Source: Thermoleophilia bacterium | GTDB lineage: Bacteria > Actinomycetota > Thermoleophilia > RBG-16-64-13 | Length of the DNA stretch: 64,000 nt | NCBI GenBank assembly: GCA_027493445.1 | Contig: JAOSKU010000001.1 | Coordinates: 496,001-560,000, forward strand | Direction of reading: 5' to 3' | In this document: positions 36,168 to 45,019 of the stretch, piece after piece | Numbering within the stretch: the stretch's first letter is position 1 | Layout: the number at the start of each line of letters is the position of its first letter | Made by a program: the position numbers and the translations under genes | Notes under the pieces: generated by a model | What the model saw: the letters and a program-made list of their open reading frames with translations, nothing else | The model's database searches: none | Told to the model about the DNA's origin: nothing

Positions 36168-37130
36168 CTGGAGACGGAGAGGGTTGAAGCCCCCACGCGG
36201 CCGGAGAGCACCGCCGGCCTAGATCGACTGGTGACCGCGTTCCTGCGCAGTCTCGTGGCGGCCGGATACAGCGCGTCGACGCTCGCTGCGGCCCGCGTCG
36301 ACCTCCGTCAGTTCGGGGAGTTCCTGCGGCGGGGGGAGATCGACCGGGTCAGCGACATCCGGCCGCGGGATGTACGTGCGTTCGTAGCCGGCCTGGCGGA
36401 AGGCGGGGCGGCCGGACACCCAGGCGCGTACGCCCGCGCTTCGATCGCCCGCAAGCTCTCCTCGGTCCGCCGCTTCCTGGCCTTCTGCGTCGATGAAGGC
36501 GTCCTCCCGGCCAGCCCGGCGGTCGAGATCACTGCGCCCAAGCTTCCCCGGCACCTGCCGCAGGTCCTGACGCAGGAGCAGGCGGCCGCCCTCCTGGAGG
36601 CCATCGACGGGCGGGATCCCCTGGATATCAGGGACCGCGCGCTTCTCGAGTTGCTATACTCGTGCGGCCTGAGGAGTCGCGAGATCCTGGATCTGGACGT
36701 GCAGGATCTCGATCCCGAGAGACGAGAGGTCCGCGTGAGGGGTAAAGGAAGGAAGGTCCGGGTCGTGCCGGTGGGGGATAAGGCGGCCCAGGCGACTGCC
36801 CGCTATCTCCGCGAGGCTCGTCCCTCTCTCCTCTCCGGCCACGCCTCGGGCGAGCGGCGGCTCTTCGTCAGTCGGCGCGGGCGTCCACTTTCGCCGTCTG
36901 ACGTCCGGCGGCGGCTCCAGACACGGCTCCGGCAGGCGGCCGTCCAGGCCGGGATCTCGCCGCACACGCTGCGGCATTCCTTCGCTACGCATCTCCTGGA
37001 AGGGGGAGCGGATCTGCGCTCCATCCAGGAGCTTCTCGGCCACGCCTCCCTCAGGACCACCCAGATCTACACACATGTATCGGCCACCCACCTCCGCCGC
37101 GCGTACCGCCTGGCGCATCCGAGGGCCTGA
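36168..37130 (+). CDS. xerC: Tyrosine recombinase XerC/XerD-type
   Basis: A site-specific recombinase that resolves chromosome dimers at dif. About 320 aa. The N-terminal SAM-like core-binding domain (LVTAFLRSLVAAGYSAST) is followed by a catalytic domain with the Arg in YSCGLRSREILDL, Lys in VRGKGRKVR, HTLRHSFATHLLEGG, the second His in LLGHASLRTTQIY and the Tyr nucleophile in IYTHVS. The start is unclear: the listed CTG (36168) follows AAAGGGGG and is conserved in the remnant; a GTG near 36231 is a shorter option. Followed 2 nt later by the sigma factor. Confidence 0.9.
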   Translation: METERVEAPTRPESTAGLDRLVTAFLRSLVAAGYSASTLAAARVDLRQFGEFLRRGEIDRVSDIRPRDVRAFVAGLAEGGAAGHPGAYARASIARKLSSVRRFLAFCVDEGVLPASPAVEITAPKLPRHLPQVLTQEQAAALLEAIDGRDPLDIRDRALLELLYSCGLRSREILDLDVQDLDPERREVRVRGKGRKVRVVPVGDKAAQATARYLREARPSLLSGHASGERRLFVSRRGRPLSPSDVRRRLQTRLRQAAVQAGISPHTLRHSFATHLLEGGADLRSIQELLGHASLRTTQIYTHVSATHLRRAYRLAHPRA

Positions 37131-37132
37131 GC

Positions 37133-37942
37133 ATGTCGGTGGAGCAGAAGAAGAAGGAGAAGGACCACGCCGTCGAGGCGCTCTGGAAGCGCTACAAGGA
37201 GTTGGCCGATCCCAAGGCCCGCGACGAGCTGATCCTGGCCTACTCGCCTCTGGTCAAGTACGTCGCCGGCCGCATGGGCACCGGTCTGCCGGCCCACATC
37301 GAAGAGTCGGATCTGATCTCCTACGGGCTCCTGGGTCTGATCGGCGCCCTCGAGCGCTTCGACCCCTCGCGGAACATCAAGTTCGAGACCTATGCCATCT
37401 CCCGCATCAAGGGCTCCATCATCGACGAGCTGCGCGCCCTCGATTGGGTACCCCGCTCGGTGCGCAGCTGGGCCCGCCAGGTGGAGAGGTCGGTGACCAA
37501 GTTGGAGAACGAGCTGCGCCGGGCCCCGGTGGACGACGAGATCGCCGCCGAGCTCGAGGTCACCTTGGAGGAGTTCCAGGACATTCTCATGCAGATCAGC
37601 AGCGCCTCCATCGTGGCGCTCGACGAGTTCTGGACCCTGAGCGGGTCCAGCGGCGACAAGGTGAGCCTCATCGACACCATCGAGGACTCCTCGGCCCCCG
37701 ATCCCTCACGGGCCTTCGATATCCGCGCCGTCAAGGAGCTTCTTGCCGATGCCATCAAGCGGCTGCCCGAGCGGGAGAAGATCGTCATTGGTCTCTACTA
37801 CTACGAGGGGCTCACCCTCAAGGAGATCGGCGAAGTGCTGGGTGTAACGGAATCGAGGGTGTCGCAAATGCACACCAAGGCTATCCTGCGCCTGAAGGGG
37901 CGCATGAAGGAGGAGCTCGAGCCGGGGGCGCTCTCTTCCTGA
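37133..37942 (+). CDS. whiG: FliA/WhiG-type RNA polymerase sigma factor
   Basis: A sigma-28-family factor of 269 aa. Region 2 includes ELILAYSPLVKYVAGRMG and SDLISYGLLGLIGALERFD; GSIIDELRALDWVPRSVR is the diagnostic FliA/WhiG region 3 start; region 4 has LTLKEIGEVLGVTESRVSQMHTKA. In actinobacteria the rpsB-upstream position is occupied by whiG, which controls development; no flagellar genes are seen here, so whiG is a better guess than fliA. ATG 37133 lies 2 nt after xerC. Confidence 0.9.
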   Translation: MSVEQKKKEKDHAVEALWKRYKELADPKARDELILAYSPLVKYVAGRMGTGLPAHIEESDLISYGLLGLIGALERFDPSRNIKFETYAISRIKGSIIDELRALDWVPRSVRSWARQVERSVTKLENELRRAPVDDEIAAELEVTLEEFQDILMQISSASIVALDEFWTLSGSSGDKVSLIDTIEDSSAPDPSRAFDIRAVKELLADAIKRLPEREKIVIGLYYYEGLTLKEIGEVLGVTESRVSQMHTKAILRLKGRMKEELEPGALSS

Positions 37943-38014
37943 CGCCGCCTGCCGCTGCGCGGCCCCGTCGCTGCCGGTGGCCCGCCTCATCGCGGCGCTT
38001 GGGGCCTCGTGTGC

Positions 38015-38020
38015 TACTAT
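38015..38020 (+). promoter_or_regulatory. Possible extended -10 for rpsB-tsf
   Basis: TACTAT preceded by TG at the extended -10 position (TGCTACTAT), about 114 nt before the rpsB ATG. No good -35 is seen 17 nt upstream. Suggestive only. Confidence 0.35.
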
Positions 38021-38133
38021 CACCGCGTTCGTCCAGACGACCCTGGAGGGCGTAGCTTACGGTGGTGCCGGATATCCCCGGTTCCGTGGGCGCCTTCAGG
38101 CCGAGTACAGAACCACGTTGAAAGGATCTCTCG

Positions 38134-38967
38134 ATGCCGGTTGTCTCCATGAAGCAACTACTGGAGTCCGGGGTGCACTTCGGACACCAGACCCGCCGTT
38201 GGAACCCGAAGATGAAGCCGTTCATCTTCACGGAGCGCGGTGGTATCCACATCATCGACCTGCAGAAGACCACCAAGCTCATCGACCGGGCCTACGACTT
38301 CACCCGCAACGTCAGCGAGCGAGGCGGCTCGGTGCTCTTCGTGGGCACCAAGAAGCAGTGCCAGGACTCCATCAGTGAAGAAGCCAGGCGCGCGGGCATG
38401 CCGTACGTGTCACACCGCTGGCTGGGCGGGCTCCTCACGAACTTCACGACCATCCACGACCGGATCAACCGCCTTCACGAGCTGCGCAAGCGCAAGGAAG
38501 ACGGCACCTTGGCCCTGCTGCCCACCAAGGAACGCATGAACATGGAGCGCGAGCTGGAGAAGCTCGAGGTGAATCTCGGCGGCGTCGATATCATGACCCG
38601 CCTGCCCGCCGCCGTGTTCATCGTCGACCCCAAGCGGGAGGCCATCGCCACCCGGGAGGTGCTCAAGCTCGGCATCCCCCTCATCGGGCTGGTCGACACC
38701 AACTGTGACCCCGACGAAGTGGACTACATCATCCCCGGGAATGATGACGCCATCCGCTCGTGCAGCCTGATCATCAAGACTATCGCCCGGGCAGTGGACG
38801 AAGGTCGGGGCAAGGTGGGTCTCAAGGAGTTCGAGGCTGCGGAGCCGGCGCCGGCCCAGCCCGCTCCGGCGGAAGCAGCCCAGCCCGCTCCGGTGGTCGC
38901 CTCCGAAGGGGCGTCTGAAGCTCCCGCCGAGGCTACCGAGGCCGGCGTCGCGGATATCGAGGTGTGA
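38134..38967 (+). CDS. rpsB: 30S ribosomal protein S2
   Basis: S2, 277 aa. [20 protein letters not shown] and IHIIDLQKT at the N-terminus, [11 protein letters not shown], and [20 protein letters not shown] are all canonical. An Ala/Pro/Glu-rich C-terminal tail of about 40 residues is the only lineage-specific part. ATG at 38134 with AAAGGA upstream. Starts the rpsB-tsf-pyrH-frr cluster. Confidence 0.97.
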   Translation: MPVVSMKQLLESGVHFGHQTRRWNPKMKPFIFTERGGIHIIDLQKTTKLIDRAYDFTRNVSERGGSVLFVGTKKQCQDSISEEARRAGMPYVSHRWLGGLLTNFTTIHDRINRLHELRKRKEDGTLALLPTKERMNMERELEKLEVNLGGVDIMTRLPAAVFIVDPKREAIATREVLKLGIPLIGLVDTNCDPDEVDYIIPGNDDAIRSCSLIIKTIARAVDEGRGKVGLKEFEAAEPAPAQPAPAEAAQPAPVVASEGASEAPAEATEAGVADIEV

Positions 38968-38989
38968 GACCCTCTCATTGAGAGATGTT

Positions 38990-39054
38990 TGACCGGGCGG
39001 CCGGCGCGCCGCCCGGTGCGGCCGCGACGGCCAAGGCTTCGTCTTGAAATGAGC
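38990..39054. repeat. Dispersed repeat, right-half fragment rpsB-tsf
   Basis: The end of the repeat (GGTGCGGCCGCGACGGCCAAGGCTTCGTCTTGAAATGAGCTC) in the rpsB-tsf gap. The left half is absent. Confidence 0.65.
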
Positions 39055-39109
39055 TCTACGTGCTGAGAACGAACTTGGGCCTCGCTTGGAGGCTGGTGGA
39101 GGAAGATCC

Positions 39110-39712
39110 ATGAGTGTGAGTGCACAGTCGGTAAAGGAGCTGCGCGAGAAGTGCGGCGCGGGCATGATGGACTGCAAGCGCGCCCTGGAAGAGACCGGGG
39201 GCGACATCGAGGCGGCCATCAAGCTGCTGCGCAAGAAGGGGATGGCCGCGGCCGACAAGAAGTCGTCGCGGGCCGCCAACGAGGGCTTGGTCGACGCCTA
39301 CATCCATCAGGGCGGCAGGATCGGTGTGTTGCTGGAAGTGAACTGCGAGACCGATTTCGTTGCCCGCAACGACGAGTTCAAGGCCTTCGTGCACGACGTA
39401 GCCATGCACATCGCGGCGGCGAGCCCCCGGTGGGTCTCGCGCGATGACGTCCCGGAGGACGTGCTGGCCGCCGAGACGGACATCTACATGGCCCAGGCGG
39501 CTGACACGGGCAAGCCGGTGCAGGTGCTGGAGAAGATCGCCGCGGGCAAGCTGGGCAAGTGGATGGAGCAGACCGTCCTCCTGGAGCAGGCGTTCGTGAA
39601 GGAGCCGGAGAAGACCATCGACGAGCTGCGACGCGAGCTGGTGGCGAAGATCGGCGAGAATGTCGAGATCCGGCGCTTCGCCCGCTTCCAACTGGGTGAA
39701 GACCTGGCGTGA
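39110..39712 (+). CDS. tsf: Translation elongation factor Ts
   Basis: EF-Ts recycles EF-Tu by GDP release. The 200-aa product is a short form like those of actinobacteria and Thermus. The N-terminal domain has [19 protein letters not shown]; the core contains [17 protein letters not shown] and [14 protein letters not shown] 39110 has GGTGGAGGA upstream. It overlaps pyrH by 4 nt. Confidence 0.96.
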   Translation: MSVSAQSVKELREKCGAGMMDCKRALEETGGDIEAAIKLLRKKGMAAADKKSSRAANEGLVDAYIHQGGRIGVLLEVNCETDFVARNDEFKAFVHDVAMHIAAASPRWVSRDDVPEDVLAAETDIYMAQAADTGKPVQVLEKIAAGKLGKWMEQTVLLEQAFVKEPEKTIDELRRELVAKIGENVEIRRFARFQLGEDLA

Positions 39713-40458
39713 GCCTCCTGCAACAGCCGCGATACCGGAGGGTCCTGCTCAAGCTGAGCGGAGAGGCCTTGGTCGGCGACGGCGCCTACGGCATCGACGC
39801 GGGGAGGATCAAGGAGGTGGCCGCGCAGATCGGCGAGGTGGTCGGTCTGGGTGTACAGGTGGCCACGGTGGTGGGGGCCGGGAACATCTTCCGCGGAGTG
39901 GCGGGCAGCGCCACGGGCATGGACCGGGCCACGGCCGACTACATGGGCATGGTGGCCACCGTCATCAACGCCATGGCCCTGCAGGATGCCCTGGAGAAGG
40001 TGGGGGTGATCACCCGTATCCAGTCGGCCATCCACATGCAGGAGGTGGCCGAGCCCTACATCCGGCGCCGGGCCATCCGGCACCTGGAGAAAGACCGGGT
40101 GGTCATCTTCGCAGCGGGGACGGGCAACCCTTTCTTCACCACCGATACAGCGGCGGCTCTGCGGGCCCTCGAGATCGGGGCCGACGCCATCCTCATGGGC
40201 AAGAAGAAATACGACGGGGTCTACGACGACGATCCCGAGACCAACCCGGAGGCGGTACTCATTCCCCGGCTCACCCATCGGGAAGCATTGGAACGGGGCT
40301 TGAAGGTCATGGATTCTACGGCCCTGTCGTTGTGCATGGACAACTGCCTACCCATCCTGGTCTTCAACATGGGGGTGCCCAGCAACATCAGCTTGGCCAT
40401 TCGGGGCGAGCTCGTGGGCACAGTGGTATCATGTGAAGCCGACGGGGGCGCCGATTGA
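39709..40458 (+). CDS. pyrH: Uridylate kinase
   Basis: UMP kinase of the amino-acid-kinase fold, making UDP. The product is 249 aa. [15 protein letters not shown] opens the fold; [10 protein letters not shown] and [17 protein letters not shown] are the phosphate and UMP regions; [17 protein letters not shown] is typical. The GTG start overlaps the tsf stop (GTGA). Confidence 0.96.
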   Translation: MSLLQQPRYRRVLLKLSGEALVGDGAYGIDAGRIKEVAAQIGEVVGLGVQVATVVGAGNIFRGVAGSATGMDRATADYMGMVATVINAMALQDALEKVGVITRIQSAIHMQEVAEPYIRRRAIRHLEKDRVVIFAAGTGNPFFTTDTAAALRALEIGADAILMGKKKYDGVYDDDPETNPEAVLIPRLTHREALERGLKVMDSTALSLCMDNCLPILVFNMGVPSNISLAIRGELVGTVVSCEADGGAD

Positions 40459-40516
40459 AGGACCGTCCTCTCCTTGGCTGGTGAGGCTGCCCGAATCTCG
40501 ACGAAGGAGACGGAGC

Positions 40517-41074
40517 ATGGTCAACGAGCTGCTGGAAGACGGCCGGCGTCGCATGGACGGCGCCATCGAAGCGCTCCGGAGCGAGTTCAACACGGTGCGC
40601 ACCGGTCGGGCCTCCACCGCTCTGCTCGATCGCATCGTGGTGGACTACTACGGTGTGCGCACGCCCCTCAAGCAGCTGGCCAACCTGGCCGCTCCCGATC
40701 CGCGCCTGCTCTCCATCACGGTGTACGACAAGTCCTCGGTAAACGCCGTGGTGCGGGCCATCCAGGAGTCGGATCTGGGCCTCAACCCGAACGTGGACAG
40801 CACCGTCATCCGTCTCAACATCCCGCCTCTGACTCAGGAACGGCGCAAGGAGCTGGTGAAGCTGGTGCGCAACATGGCCGAAGAGAGCCGGGTGGCCGTG
40901 CGCAACGTGCGCCGGGATCTGATCCAGGACTTCAAGGAGCTCAAGAAGGAAGGCGAGATCTCGGAAGACGACGAGCGGCGGGCCGAAGACGAGGCCCAAA
41001 AGCTCACCGATTCGCACGTGGAGCGTATCAACGAGCTTCTCCGGAACAAGGAGGAGGAGATACTCGAGGTCTGA
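40517..41074 (+). CDS. frr: Ribosome recycling factor
   Basis: RRF splits post-termination ribosomes with EF-G. The product is 185 aa, with the signature FNTVRTGRAS, then YGVRTPLKQLANL and LTQERRKELVKLVRNMAEESRVAVRNVRRD. ATG 40517 has GAAGGAGACGGAGC upstream. The stop overlaps the uppS start (TGATG). Confidence 0.97.
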   Translation: MVNELLEDGRRRMDGAIEALRSEFNTVRTGRASTALLDRIVVDYYGVRTPLKQLANLAAPDPRLLSITVYDKSSVNAVVRAIQESDLGLNPNVDSTVIRLNIPPLTQERRKELVKLVRNMAEESRVAVRNVRRDLIQDFKELKKEGEISEDDERRAEDEAQKLTDSHVERINELLRNKEEEILEV

Positions 41075-41859
41075 TGGGACTCCTGACCCGGCTCATGGAT
41101 CTTCGCGGTCGCGGCCGGGGAGATTCTTTTTTTGACGGCGAGCGCCTGCCGCTCGGTCGGGTGCCCGTGCATGTGGCCGTCATCATGGACGGCAACGGGC
41201 GCTGGGCCGCCCGCAGGCATCTAGGCGTGCTGGCCGGACACCGCGCGGGCACACGCGCGCTCAGGGCCACGGTCAAGGCGGCACTGCGGGCCGGGGTGAG
41301 GCAGCTGACCATCTACTCGTTCTCCACCGAGAACTGGAGCCGCCCCCGGGACGAGGTGGAAGGCCTCATGGATCTGCTGGGGGAGATGATCGACACCGAG
41401 GTCCCCGAGCTCGATGAGCAAGGCGTGCGGGTGGTCTTCGTGGGCCGCCGGGACGAGCTCGGGGCCGGCCTTCAGGCCAAGTTGGCCGCGGCCGAGGAGC
41501 GCACCAGGGATAACTCGACCATGACTCTCTATGTGGCCTTCAACTACGGAGGACGCGGCGAGATCGTCGATGCGGTGCGGGCGGCTCTGGCCGAGGGGGT
41601 GTGCCCCGAGGAACTCACCGAGGAGGTCGTAGCCGCCCACATGTACGCGCCCGACATGCGCGAGCCGGACTTGATCATCCGCACCTCGGGGGAGCGGCGC
41701 TTGAGCAACTTCCTGCTGTGGGAGTCGGCCTACTCCGAGCTCTACTTCTCCCACCTGCTGTGGCCCGACTTCGACGAGGCTGAGTTCGCGCGCGCCCTCA
41801 GGGACTACGCTTCGCGTGAGCGCCGGTTCGGAGGGCGCGGGGGCCGCGACCTTGCTTAG
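41074..41859 (+). CDS. uppS: Undecaprenyl diphosphate synthase (cis-prenyltransferase)
   Basis: Condenses isopentenyl diphosphate onto a prenyl primer to make the lipid carrier for cell-wall synthesis. 261 aa: VAVIMDGNGRWA (first conserved Asp), GHRAGTRALR, TIYSFSTENWSRP, and the C-terminal DLIIRTSGERRLSNFLLWESAYSELYF. ATG overlaps the frr stop. The last 44 nt overlap cdsA. Confidence 0.96.
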   Translation: MGLLTRLMDLRGRGRGDSFFDGERLPLGRVPVHVAVIMDGNGRWAARRHLGVLAGHRAGTRALRATVKAALRAGVRQLTIYSFSTENWSRPRDEVEGLMDLLGEMIDTEVPELDEQGVRVVFVGRRDELGAGLQAKLAAAEERTRDNSTMTLYVAFNYGGRGEIVDAVRAALAEGVCPEELTEEVVAAHMYAPDMREPDLIIRTSGERRLSNFLLWESAYSELYFSHLLWPDFDEAEFARALRDYASRERRFGGRGGRDLA

Positions 41860-42660
41860 AGCCCGCCTCCTGGTGGCGCTGGTGGGCATCCCCGTCGGGG
41901 TGGCCTTGGTGGCGCTGGGTGGGCCGGTCTTCGCTCTCGGCTTGGGGCTCATGACACTGGTGGGTCTGCACGAGTTCTACACCCTGACCCGTGCGTACCG
42001 TCCTAATCTGCTGGTTGGGTACCTGGCCGCTCTGGGCATCATGGCCGGCACGTACTTTGCCGGGCTCGCCGGGTTGCTTGGAGGTCTCACCGCTCTGGTC
42101 GCTCTGCTCTTCTTCTGGGGTATGGGGGAGGCTTGGACACCACCTGGTGGGGCGCATGGCCGTGACCAGCCTGGGGGTGGTCTGGATCGCGTTGGGCTTC
42201 TCGTACCTGGTCCTGCTGCGCGCGCTGGACCACGGTCTGGGCTTGACCGTGCTCGTTGTCGGGGCCACCTGGACCAACGACACCTTCGCCTACTTTGGGG
42301 GACGGGTATTCGGCCGCCACCGCATGGCTCCCCGTATCTCGCCCAAGAAGACCGTGGAGGGAGCGGTGGCGGGCATCATCGGCGCCGTGATCTTCGCCCT
42401 GGGTGTCAAGATCTACTCCACCTGGCTGCCCTGGCGGGGAGGCGGCTGTTCTGGGCGTCGCGATCGGGGTGGTGGGCCAATGGGGCGACCTGTACGAGTC
42501 GGCGGTGAAGCGCGACCTGCAGGTCAAGGACTCGGGACGTTTCTTCCCCGGGCACGGAGGGGTGCTGGATCGTTTCGACTCGGTGCTGTTCGCCGGACTG
42601 GCCGCCTACTGGACGGCCGCCCTGCTGCTCAAGGAGGTCGTAGGGGCGGTGCTGCCGTGA
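41816..42660 (+). CDS. cdsA: Phosphatidate cytidylyltransferase, two frame breaks
   Basis: CdsA makes CDP-diacylglycerol for phospholipids. It begins at GTG 41816 with hydrophobic helices ([17 protein letters not shown]). The family signature is present ([15 protein letters not shown] followed by SPKKTVEG and AGIIGAV), and the C-terminus reads [21 protein letters not shown]. These lie in three frames: breaks fall around 42125-42150 and at the G run 42436-42439. An essential gene with two small breaks is best explained by missing bases in the assembly. Confidence 0.85.
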
Positions 42661-42703
42661 AGCGGAAGATCGACGGCGTGGGGGCGGTGCTGCCGTGAAG
42701 CGG
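42643..42703. repeat. 23-bp direct duplication at cdsA-dxr junction
   Basis: GGGGCGGTGCTGCCGTGAAG plus CGG occurs at 42643-42665 and again at 42681-42703. The unit contains the cdsA end and a GTGAAGCGG that equals the dxr start, so two candidate starts exist; only the second opens dxr. Confidence 0.8.
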
Positions 42704-43855
42704 GTGATCATCCTAGGGGCCACGGGCTCCATCGGCCTGCAGGCGCTGGAGGTGGTGGCCACCGGCCGCGACCTCACGGTGGTGGGGCTCTCCTGCGGGC
42801 GGCAGGTCAAGACCCTGGTGGAGCAGGCCATGGCCTTCGGAGTGACCGAGCTGGCGGTGGCCGACGAGGCGGCCGCGGCCGGCATATCCCCCGGGCTCTT
42901 TCCGGAGTTCACGGTGCGGGCGGGCGCAGGAGCCGCCGCCCGCCTGGTGCGGGAGGTGGAAGCCGACCTGGTGTTGAATGCCATCGTGGGCTTCGCCGGC
43001 CTCGAGGCGACGGTAGCCTGCCTGGAGCAGGGGAGGCCTCTGGCTCTAGCCAACAAGGAGAGCTTGGTGAGCGGGGGCCGGGTCGTCTCCGGACTCGCCG
43101 CCCAGCGTGGGGTCGATATCCTGCCCGTCGACTCCGAGCACTCCGCGCTCTATCAGTTGCTAGGCGGCGAGGAGCGCGCGGCCGTACGCAGCCTGATCTT
43201 GACGGCTTCGGGGGGGCCCTTTCGGGGCCGGAGCCTGGGACAGCTCCGCGACGTGGGGCCGGAGGACGCCCTCGCCCATCCGACCTGGAGCATGGGAGCC
43301 AAGATCAGCATCGACTCGGCCACCCTCATGAACAAAGGCCTGGAAGTGATCGAGGCCCACCACCTGTTCGGCGTGCCGTACGACCAGATCGAGGTGGTGA
43401 TCCACCCTCAGTCTCTGGTGCATGCGCTCGTGCGGCTGGTGGACGGCGCCCTCCTGGCCCATCTAGGGGTGCCCGACATGCGTGTTCCCATCGCCTACGC
43501 TCTGTATCACCCGGAGCGCCGGGTGGGGGCGGTACCCCAGCTCGACCTGGCATCGGCTTCCCCCCTCGAGTTCCTGGAGCCGGACCCGGCCGCCTTCCGC
43601 TGCTTGGAGCTGGCCCGGCAGGCGGGACTGGCGGGCGACGCCGCCACCTGTGCCCTGAACGCGGCCAACGAGGTGGCGGCGGACGCCTTCCTGGATGGAA
43701 GACTCCCCTTCCTGGGTATACCCGAAGTGATCGAGCGCGTGCTCGAGCTCACCGGTCAGGCATCCCCGGCAGGCTACAGTGAGGTGGCCGCCCTGGATGC
43801 GTGGGCACGCGTGAAGGCGCGCGAGGTAGTGGTCGAGAAAGCAGGGTTCGCATGA
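42695..43855 (+). CDS. dxr: 1-deoxy-D-xylulose 5-phosphate reductoisomerase
   Basis: The second step of the MEP isoprenoid pathway, using NADPH and a divalent metal. 386 aa: NADPH site ILGATGSIGLQALEVV, LANKESLVSGG, PVDSEHSALYQLL, LTASGGPFRG, HPTWSMGAKISIDSATLMNKGLEVIEAHHLF. GTG 42695. The stop overlaps rseP (ATGA). With ispG nearby it marks a MEP pathway cluster. Confidence 0.97.
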   Translation: MKRVIILGATGSIGLQALEVVATGRDLTVVGLSCGRQVKTLVEQAMAFGVTELAVADEAAAAGISPGLFPEFTVRAGAGAAARLVREVEADLVLNAIVGFAGLEATVACLEQGRPLALANKESLVSGGRVVSGLAAQRGVDILPVDSEHSALYQLLGGEERAAVRSLILTASGGPFRGRSLGQLRDVGPEDALAHPTWSMGAKISIDSATLMNKGLEVIEAHHLFGVPYDQIEVVIHPQSLVHALVRLVDGALLAHLGVPDMRVPIAYALYHPERRVGAVPQLDLASASPLEFLEPDPAAFRCLELARQAGLAGDAATCALNAANEVAADAFLDGRLPFLGIPEVIERVLELTGQASPAGYSEVAALDAWARVKAREVVVEKAGFA

Positions 43856-45003
43856 GCGGTGTTCTGAGTGTCGTCGTGGCGGTGCTGGGAGTGGGTCTCT
43901 TGATCCTGGTGCACGAGTTCGGGCACTTCGTGGTGGCCAAGCTCACCGGCATGCGGGTGGAGGAGTTCAGCCTGGGCTTCGGCCCCTATCTGGTCAAGCG
44001 GCGCGTGGGCGATACCGTCTACGGTATCTCGGCTTTTCCCGTGGGAGGCTACGTGCGCGTCACCGGCATGCACGAAGAGGACTTCCAGGCCCGGGTGGAG
44101 GCGGTCGAGGAGGCACGGACCTACAAGGGCCGCGACGCTGAGTCCCGCATGACCGGGCGCTCGGCCCTCTCCGACGAGGAGATCATCAAGACTCCTCTGC
44201 AGAACCGCTACTACGCGAAACCGGTCTGGCAGCGGGTCCTCTTCATCGTGGCCGGTGTGAGCATGAACGTGGTCGCGGCCTTCGTGATCCTCTTCTTCCT
44301 GGGAGTGCGCGGGTACTTCGTGCCCAGCACGGTCATCTCAAATGTCGAGCCGGGCAGCGGGGCGGCGGCCGCCGGGCTGCTGGAAGGCGACCGCCTGTTG
44401 AGTATCGACGGCCAGGCGATCGACGACTGGAACCATGTGCAGGAGATCATTCTGGCGAACCCGGACGCTACCGTGACGGTGGTGGTGGAGCGCGCGGCGC
44501 GGCCGGTCACGGTGAGGGCGACCATCGGCACGCGCGAGGACGGTTCTCCCGTCCTGGGCATCCGTCCGGAGGTGGACGAGGTGAAGCCGAACGTCTGGCA
44601 GGCAGTCACCTTCGCCGGCGGGAGAACGGGGGAGCTCTTCCGTCTGACCTTCCGCGGTTGGGGCATGATGCTGAGCGGAGAGGCGCCTGTCACCGGGCCG
44701 CAAGGCATCGCCGGGCCGGTGGGTATCGTCTCCATCTCCTCCGAAGCGTTCAGGGGCGGCTACTTCCTCAGCCTGCTGGCCTTCATCAGCGTGCAGCTGA
44801 CCATCTTGAACATGCTCCCCCTGCTGCCGCTCGACGGTGGGCACGTGCTCTTCAGCATCATCGAGAAGGTGACCGGCAAGGCTCTCTCGCTCCGCACGTT
44901 CGAGAGCGTCTCGGTGGTGGGTATCGCCTTGTTCCTGCTGTTGTTCCTGGTAGCTACCGGCAACGACCTGGGACGCCTTTTCTCCGGCACCGTCGGGTTC
45001 TGA
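43852..45003 (+). CDS. rseP: Site-2 zinc metalloprotease RseP/RasP
   Basis: An intramembrane protease that cuts anti-sigma factors and signal-peptide remnants. 383 aa: the first membrane segment carries the zinc motif HEFGH (about residues 21-25), one PDZ domain lies at about 165-245 (GSGAAAAGLLEGDRLLSIDG), and the second active-site motif LLPLDGGHVLF lies in a late membrane segment. ATG 43852 overlaps the dxr stop. Confidence 0.95.
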   Translation: MSGVLSVVVAVLGVGLLILVHEFGHFVVAKLTGMRVEEFSLGFGPYLVKRRVGDTVYGISAFPVGGYVRVTGMHEEDFQARVEAVEEARTYKGRDAESRMTGRSALSDEEIIKTPLQNRYYAKPVWQRVLFIVAGVSMNVVAAFVILFFLGVRGYFVPSTVISNVEPGSGAAAAGLLEGDRLLSIDGQAIDDWNHVQEIILANPDATVTVVVERAARPVTVRATIGTREDGSPVLGIRPEVDEVKPNVWQAVTFAGGRTGELFRLTFRGWGMMLSGEAPVTGPQGIAGPVGIVSISSEAFRGGYFLSLLAFISVQLTILNMLPLLPLDGGHVLFSIIEKVTGKALSLRTFESVSVVGIALFLLLFLVATGNDLGRLFSGTVGF

Positions 45004-45019
45004 ACGGGAGCGAGCGCGA

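Larger units (their letters stand above)
34471..36490. repeat. Right copy of 2-kb duplication flanking the island
   Basis: Direct repeat of 9673-11520 covering comM 3' end, dprA and the start of xerC. The boundary at 34471 is sharp (homology begins at ACCCGTGCCCG). Here xerC continues intact, so this side keeps the native downstream neighbours, while the left copy keeps the native upstream neighbours. Confidence 0.9.
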
